Source: Apostichopus japonicus (taxonomy: Eukaryota; Echinodermata; Holothuroidea; Aspidochirotida; Stichopodidae). Taken from it: a stretch of DNA of 64,000 nt. Where the stretch lies: the NCBI RefSeq assembly GCF_037975245.1, contig NC_092578.1, positions 12,322,321-12,386,320 of the forward strand. Direction: 5' to 3'. Under the pieces are notes generated by a model. That model did no database searches and was not told the origin of the DNA. It worked only from the letters and a program-made list of their open reading frames with translations. The number at the start of each line of letters is the position of its first letter. The stretch's first letter is position 1. The translations under genes and the position numbers were made by a program. Of this stretch, positions 25,701 through 34,700 are shown in pieces.

Positions 25701-28700
25701 ATTAAAGATTTGAAAACATGTAGGCTACAGTACCTAATACAACTTGGACTTAGTTCATTCACAATCGTTGTATTCATCATGTTTTTGTTATTGTAGTCAT
25801 TCTCTCATTGCCTTGTGCATCCATAAATAATATATATTGTACATATGTTTTACATGTGCATATGATGTACATGTGCATATGTTTTTCATGTGCATATGAT
25901 GTACTATGTGCATTTGTTGTACATGCGCATATGATGTACATGTACATTTACATATTTTGTGCATATGATGTACACATGCATATGATGTACATACTTGTAC
26001 ATATGTTGTACATGTATATATTTTGTATGTGTGCATATGTTGTATAACATGTACATATTTTGTGCATGTGCATATGTTGTACATATGCATATGATGTACA
26101 TGTGCATATTTTTTACATGTGCATACGTTGTACATGTATGTTGTACATGTGTGCGTATATGTTGTACATCTAATTATTGTCATGTACAGTACATATGTTG
26201 TACAAGTTCATATGTTATACATGCATCTTTTACTAATTGGTAATATTTTATTCATTAGCACCACTATTTTGTTATCATTTGTCTTCTTGTAGCAAAGACT
26301 TAGGATGCTGGTAATGAATTTTTTATTTCCTTGTTTAATATTGACCTTTTGACCCAAACCTTGAATATTGCTTTTGACATTCCTTCTTCGTTAGTGATTT
26401 ATTTGTGCTTTGTTGCTAGATTGTGTCAGCTTTTGTTGTTTTGCTCAGTGCTCTTGTCTTTTGTGTTTTACTTTGTGGTTGTGTCTTTGGTGTTCCTTTC
26501 TTGTGTTCTGTACACAAAAACTCTTGTTTATTTTCCAAGGACTCAGTGCTAATTCTCAGCTGTTGCTCTCTTACTTCTTAAAAATTACTTGTTGTGGTAT
26601 TTAGTACCTGAATTACCTTTAGCATTGGATTTTTGAAGTTTGACTGGAAAAATCTGTAGTAATGAAGGGGGGAGGGTGGTGGGGGAGGGTACTTGATGCA
26701 TTAAAAGAAAAGGATTAGAAATCATAATTTCATCATGTAATCTGACATTGCAACTGATCCTTCTTTCTTGTATGACTTTCAAGAACAACATTACACAACC
26801 TTATCAATTGCATTGGTTGTATATATGCATTTTTATTGTTTAACCATTGTCCATTTGCTGCAGCATTTTACATTTTTGCTTGTTCTGCATAATTTTTTAG
26901 TTAAATGAAGTAATGTTGAGAGAGATATTTACATGTGATTAATGTGCAGTACTTATGGAATATCATTGGAATATCTCTAGCAGGGTCATTTATTGTTAAA
27001 ATGAAGAAAACACATTGTATAATCTTAGGTTTCAAAACTCTTATTAGGTTTCACTGAGTTATCAGTCTGGTTTGAAGATAAATAAAATAAATTTAATGCT
27101 TTCTTTCAAAATTATTGAACCAATCACAAGATTGTTGTCTATGAATGGCATTGAAATCGGATGTCATAAGCTGCCAAGTTCCCTGAAAGCACAGACTTCA
27201 TTATATTATTCTTATTGGGGATTCTTGTTAGCACTTTGCTATTCTGCCTTTGATTGCGTATAACCCTATTCCCCCCCCCCCCTCCTCCCCAACATTGTTA
27301 TGCCTTTCTGAGCATCTTTATAATTTTTTACATTTCTTGTCAGTTGCTAGACTTTCCTTTGCATATATATGTAAATGTAAGTCTTTCCAAATTCAGACCT
27401 GACTATGGTGTGTGTATTGCTATCAACTTGGTCCTCTTTACATGTAAACCCTTCAACTATCTACAATTCTGCCTCTAATTACTCTCTGATGTTCTCTTGG
27501 TTTATGCAATCCTAACTTGTCAGTCTTTCTGTGACATTTGTCAGAGTCCTCAGGGACACTACATCACCTGGTTGGTATTTTCATTTCTCTTACCTTTATC
27601 CAGAGGGTTGTGGATAATATGATGGAATATATATACACATGTTCAAAATCTGAGTTTGCCAAACTACGATACAAAAACTAATGATCTGAGAGATAAATTC
27701 TACATGTAGAAAATAGGGGTTTTAAAAATAACTTAGATCAGCAAGCTGTGCTGCTTACATGTATGACAGGTGACAGGCATATACATGATCACACAAGGTA
27801 TTGGTATGGTTACTTGTATTATAAAAGTCAGAACAGAAACATCAAAATTTGTACAAAGAATTCCAGGATTGTTTGTTGGCATATTACCAGCTGAATGCAC
27901 CATTGTGAGGAGGAGAAATACTTCTTATTGTAAGGAACAATGTACTTGTTACATGTGTAGAACAAGAGTGAATTTACTTACATTATAAATGGGATTGTGC
28001 CAGCTGCTTTAAGTGAAGCTCTCAGATATTACCCTGTAGACATATATGCAACTAGTGTAGTGCTAAAGAAGAGAATAAGCTAAATTCTAAAGAACACAAA
28101 TGTTCTTGTTTGGTGTAACATATTCAATAAATCATATCATTGGAAGCCATAAATACATTTATGATAGAAAGATCACTATTAGTCACTACAATTAAAACCA
28201 TTAAAACCAAAACTGTTTACCTCTGAGCCTTTCACACAGTGTTGCACTCAGTTGTTTAACACTCTTTCATGTCTTCCAATAGCTGTCAGTGTTGGAGCTT
28301 TGCAAGAAATTACCAATGTTAGCTCAAATTTGTGAACAACACTAATGACATCAACATGAACCCCATGGAATAATAAAGAGTTCTTTTCTGTATCTAATTC
28401 TGTCATGTCACTTGTTGGACATTTAGAAACATCCCTTCCATAGTGTAAACAGCTCGTTCAAGAATAGCCTATCAATCATTCATGCTGGACTACTGTTGTT
28501 AAATATGAACATATCCTAACCTTTCAGTGTGCAGGATAGTTTAACAATTAAGTATGGTCTTCTGGTCTGTGTACATGGCATTGAAATGACACTATAATTG
28601 TAAAGCAATACCAAATAACTGTGATTAAATAAATATGAATAAAAAACCCAATTAAGTCAATATGAATGTCACTACTAGTGTGATTTCAGTTCATTGCAAT

Positions 28701-31700
28701 ATTATACATAATTAAATAAGATTTACTTTTCAACCCTCCTATCTGCCTTTTGTTCTCCTTCTGACCCCTCTTTTTCTCACCTTTGCCCCTCTCATTGTCC
28801 TTCCAATGTATCTCACCTTCTTCCTCCCCCTTCTTTCCCCTATTTACTCTCTGTCATGCCCCAATAGTTAACCCCCTTGTCGCTCCTAACTCACCTCTCT
28901 CAACCAAATTTATGTGGAAGCATCCTTTGAAAATGTCTTATTTCTTGCTCATATCCTGGCCCTGTTGCTGGATAGGCCCGGCTCTCTGCAAACTTTTTCA
29001 CTCTAAGCCAACAGATGGAAGTTGACTTTTCTTCAAATTTTCTACCGCTAACTACAATATTAGTCATTAGTCATTAACACTGTGTATGCAGTCTCAATCA
29101 TTTTATAATATATTTTCTGTTCATTTATTGAGGAAACAAGACTCCAGTTTAAAGTTAACAATAATGTCAATGTGAGGACACAGAGTAATTAGCTAAGAAA
29201 ATGTTAAAACGTTTAGACTTCCTTGTCAGGAACCTTGTTATGTTTGACAGTGTAAGCGAATATGTCTCCAGTGGTAACATTAAGTCATTGGTAATTGAAC
29301 ATTTCAAACTATGTGTCTGATCATTATAAACATTGTCGTTTTCAGATCATTTTGTCAATATTTTGCTATTTTGCTTTCATTCGTTTCATTAAATTGAGTC
29401 TGTTATTTCTTTTTTATGTTGTATTTTGCACTTTCTTGTTTTGATTTAATACATGTATATACTTGTTTTTTGTAGGTGTCTTGTTCCACTAGTAAAGTTT
29501 TGATTCCCATTGTTTTATTACAGACCATGGCTATGCTTTCTATAAGTGATTTTGACCTGTAGATATCATGTGCTAAATGTATACCCTTTAATTTTTTTTG
29601 TTTTTTGGTGTAGTTCTTTAAACAAAAATAGCTGAATTTGTTAGTTTCTTTCATCAACTCTTAATTTTATTTTGCATTCCAAAGGCTCTTCTGAGACAGA
29701 CAACAGTTACCAGTGTATCTTCCTCTCGGAGGAGCAGTGCTGATTCTATTGAGCAAGATGCTGTCAAGGTATGTATTTATTTATTTCCTCTCTCCCTGTC
29801 AACATTTGCACTTTCCTATCTACTAATGACATGAGTGGAACATGTTAGCATTGCACCCTCACGTTCATGGTCACTAGCCACTCAAACAAGCAACTACAAG
29901 TTTTCAATCTATGGATTTTTCTTCTGAGTTTTGCATTTACCTTGTCTTTTTGTGGTCGTTTGTTTTTTACCAGACTCTGTCAGGATCCCTGAACATTTCC
30001 TTCATCTTCTAACCTGAAATGTAATGTCAAAGGTCAAACAAACAAAGGCATTCCCAAATTGTATAGCCTGCACTATTCACATTAGGTTATTCAGATGGCA
30101 TCAAGATGTACAGGCAACTATTATATCTGACTATAATGTACACAATTAATGCATAACAGGTAACAATTGGTAGTTAGATAACTACATTGTAGTTTTGTAG
30201 CTATGTGTATTCAAGTTTTTTTCCAAGTACAGTCTGACTATTTTCAGTTATTTTAGTTCTTGTTTTTTGTCAAACAACTAGTGGAAAGTCGAGTCTATGG
30301 GTTGCCCAACCATGAAAGTTTCAACTATCTGTATAGGCTTGAACAGTTCATAACATGTTTAAGTTATATTACATATTAAATGTATTGTTGGGTCTAATAT
30401 ACTTCCGTTTTGCACACATCCTTGAAGTGAAGCCATTAACAGTCAGAATCAGATACAAGATCCCCTCTTGTATGTAAACTTCCCTGTTCATTGTTTATCT
30501 TTTGTTTGTGTAACTAATAGAATTAAAGATAATGGGAAAGTTGGTATTGAAAAGCTATTGAACTTTCAGTTTGCATGTACTGTAGATTATGACAATATGT
30601 AAAGCCTTTATTTCTTTTGTTCTGTACCAAGCCAGTTATAGTATTTTGGTAAAGTGTATAGTTTAAACATATTCACATTAAGAACAGCTGGTTTGAAGTT
30701 TGGGTGTCTGTCTGGATTAAATTGGCTTTTTGATGGACCATTTGCATTTTGGTTTTACTTGTTTACTAATCTCTAATGCTATGGAACAATCTGAATTGTA
30801 CCTTTTGTTCCTGCATTTGCTGCTAATGTTGTGTCATTCGACTGTCTAACCCTATGTGACTTGGTTACTATGCGATGAAAGCATACTTTTGCCTTGAAAA
30901 AATTGTCATCAGCTAGATCTCATCAAACTTCTCTTTTTTTTTATCTCAGGTTGAACTGGAAGAGAAGTTCAAGAAAGCTATGCTTACAAATGCTCAATTA
31001 GATAATGAAAAGTCCGCATTAATTTATGAAGTGGAGTCTCTTAAAGATACGCTAGAGGATCGGGATGAACAGATGATGGAATACCAGAGAGAAGCTAAGG
31101 AGAAGCATCGGGTAGGTGCTTTCCCCCATGGCATTGTCAGGATAGATGTGGGTGTGGGGGGGGGGAGATGGTGGGGAAGGAGAGATGGTGGGGAGGGAGA
31201 TGGTGGGGAGGGAAGTAATGTAGCTACAGCAATATAGAGGCTTACAACGCTTGCATTCAGAAGCTGAATTTTCTTCCAGCAGCCATATGCAGAAACATCT
31301 TATATTTATGTCCATTGACCGTATGTCTCCACCCTAGCAGACTTACCTATCCGTGAAACACTCCGGATGTTAGTTTTGTTTTCGTGATGAGGCTAATAAT
31401 CAGCTTATTCCATTATTTAAGAGGTCTTTAGGGTGGCAAAAGGAGTGAATCTAATGTATGTCCTTTTGAGATGTGTATGATCTTCCATGTGTGGAAAAGG
31501 TGTGAATGATAAGTCCCAATTGGGGGATGTATGATCTTGCTTAGGGTGGAAAAGGAGTGGATAGGAAGTCCTGTGTAAATATACAATCTAATAAGAGTGG
31601 CAGAGAGAATCAAGTGGGAAGTCCAGAGGGGTGGGTGTATGAGATGAAAGTCTTAATATTCTGATGTTAATGTACTACTTGGTTTCGAAACAAGTTTGTT

Positions 31701-34700
31701 CGTCATGGCTGCACTGCAGTGATGTTGAATGGGGTGTCTTGCCTAAATCAGTATTTTGAGAAAGTGGCCAGATGCTGGGGTATACACTCTCGTCCTTCGG
31801 ATGGGGACATTAAATGGCAGTCCCGGGAGCAGGAAAGGGAGGGAATTCACACCCCTGCCTCCTTATCCTCTGAACACTTATTGAACAGAGAAGGCTTGAA
31901 ATAAGCCGGTGTTCATCCCTGATCTAACACGAATAGGGTCTCAAATATGCTACTGTAAGGCTTCCTGATCCTTGGGTCTCAAAACCAAACTAAACTATAT
32001 TGTGACCAAAATCAAAGCTATGTTTATCCTGTCATATTGTTATCTTTGTCATGTGTGCCCCTAACTTACCCCTATCAAATACTACATCAATACCCCCCCC
32101 CAGGAATACTCATGTGTGCCCCTCACTTACCCCTATCAAATACTACATCAATAGCCCCCCTCCATGAATACTCATCTTTTCTTGCAGGATCTCCAAGCGA
32201 AGAAACGAGAGAACACAAGTTTACAGAATGAAGTTCAACATTTAAGAGAACTGGTCATGCAAAGAGATCAACTCATTTCAGTGAGTTCTTCCTCTCTCGA
32301 TAAATATGCGTCTCAATGGATGAGAAACATTTGTATTTCTGCAGGCTGCAAGAGGAAAAGCTTGTGGTTGATAGAATTTTGTTATAATAATTTTTGTTGT
32401 CTTCTGGGTTATGTGTGTGCTAGAAATTGTGTACCTGTAATGAAATGAATGCGAAGGAACCATTGTTATGACTGAACATTAATTTATGAATCTCTATGAT
32501 CATGTGACTTATTCCAAGTCAGGGTACATAGTGAAACACGTAAGCATAAAGTAACATGAAAATGAAATAGTATTGGGTTGTCATTGTAGTACTTGGACAG
32601 GTTAAAGCACAGGCGTGTGTAATTTAAGGGGTATATGAACCTTCTCACAGTATTACAGTAATGGACATCAAACATTTGTGAGATGATCTTCCAGCTATGG
32701 GAGAGCCTATGGGCACATTGTTCACAGACTGAACAACTTGTTATCTCATCAATAGGAACACGGTCTTCTCCTTGTCAATGAGGATGGAGAACCGACTGAG
32801 GAGGACAGAGAGAAAGCCAAAGTGATAGAAGAGAAGAGAAAGAAGAACTCTCAAATTGGTACTATTGTAGTCATCTCTCCAGAAGCTGCTCAACTTTTAG
32901 AATATTCAGGTGATGGACCTCTGGACATTAGGTTAAAGAGATTGGTTGAAGAAAGGAAGGAACTTTTGGAACAGGTGAGCTGCCAGTGAAGTCCACTAAA
33001 CAAGTTTCAAGGACTCAAAACCCTGATATAAATTTCTCTTAACTTCCTGCATCATGAAACTCAGGTTGAGAAAGACTAGAATATTTAAGTAGCATGTAGG
33101 GCCTGTGTCCTCTGCTATTGATAGATGAGATGTGTAGTCTCTATGTATTCTGCCCAGCAGTTCACATGCCAAGAAATGGTTCCAATGGAATGGCCCAAGT
33201 AAAGGCTTGACAGCTTGAGTGGTAAAGCACAGATCTTATGAGGATAATGTTGTGTGGATAGCTCATTTCAGAGCATCAATATTGTATTTAATGTCACTTG
33301 TTCCAGACTGGAATGCTTTTGCCCGCTTGTGCTGGTAACTTGAATGATAAATGACATCATCTTTAGGGTCAGCCCTTACAGACCCTGACGGTATTAGCCT
33401 TAAATGGTAGCTCTCGTCCAATCCACTGGTTGGATTCAGCTATCCCTCCCTTTGGCTGGATTTGTTTCATTGTGTAGCATTTTGTAATAATTTAAACTTG
33501 TTTATCGCTTTTTTAGGTTAGGAAATTGAAAATTGAATTGGAAGAGGAGAAAGAAAGAGTCCTAGCTGCAGAGAGGCGGCGGTCCAGTCCATCTCCGTCT
33601 ATGAATGGACCAGATTTAGAACTATTAGATTTACATAGTAAGTAACTGGTCAACATCTTCAATGATGTGCTCAATATTTCAAAGGTGGGTTGGGGTGTCT
33701 GGGGGGTTTCCCCTACTGATTAGCTAGTGGCATGAACCTTTCTGGAAGAGCATCAATACTTTACCTGTGCCACCCTGTTCCCCCCCCCCCCCCCCCCTCA
33801 TTCGTCCATGACACTGAACCTCCTCCCCTAGTAAATATTTTACTCAGATACACTGTATGCCAGTAGCATACATTTGCCATTTCATTAGTACTTAGATCTT
33901 GCATGAGTCAGTTGTATTTACTACACTTACCTGTCTCCTCTCAAGTCAGACACACTCTCATCTACCTTACAAGCCAATGTTGTGGAGGCCCTCTAGAATG
34001 CACCAGCAATCCTTGCACAGGTTTCTAGTGAATCTACCTGGGCACTAGGCCTCGTGGAAACATGAAGTGTTCATTGTGACCAAAATCAATGTCAGAGTTA
34101 TAATTAGGTAACAATTATAATTAGGTAATAGTTATAATTACTAATTAGGTAATAATTATTATTAGGTAATAATTATAATCTAATAATTATAATTAGGGAG
34201 TGTTATCCTACCAAGTGTAATATCTGAGGTTGTTTATGGTAGCAGGTAATTAGCAATTATTACCATATATTCATGTGTATATGAACTGTGCTAGTATGTC
34301 ATATTGTGAGTGTAGGCTTGTTTACTATGTCTTCTATTCTCTATATTTTTTCAGGAGAAACAACTAGACAAGCTAAAGAATACAAAATCAAGCTACAGAG
34401 GACAGAACAAGAGATAGCAACCTTAGAAGGCAATGTGAGTTCTTAGTGTTTATTCCTGTCTTACTTGTCTGCTATACAAAGAGGTATGTATATATTATTT
34501 ATATATATATTTATATATAGATATATATATATATTTATATACAATTGAGAATCGTAATGAGTTGGAAAATCAAGAACAGTGAAAAAACCAGCCTCCACCG
34601 GGATTCGAACCTGGGCCTCCCGCTTTGTACGCGGACACCCTAACCACTGGGCTATAGACGCTGATTGTATGTCCAGAGGTTCGATATATATTTTTCTTAG

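Noticed and set aside
25838-26226. CRISPR-like array
   Set aside because: Units are contiguous and variable without unique spacers, and the window is eukaryotic.
25797-26243. Open frames rich in Met, His, Cys, Tyr
   Set aside because: They come from the TGTACATATG array. Frames are open on both strands, and there are no splice signals or family match.
34591-34663. Functional tRNA gene
   Set aside because: The anticodon ACA is not a normal cytosolic one, the acceptor and T stems have mismatches, and it continues into a SINE-like body and microsatellite tail.
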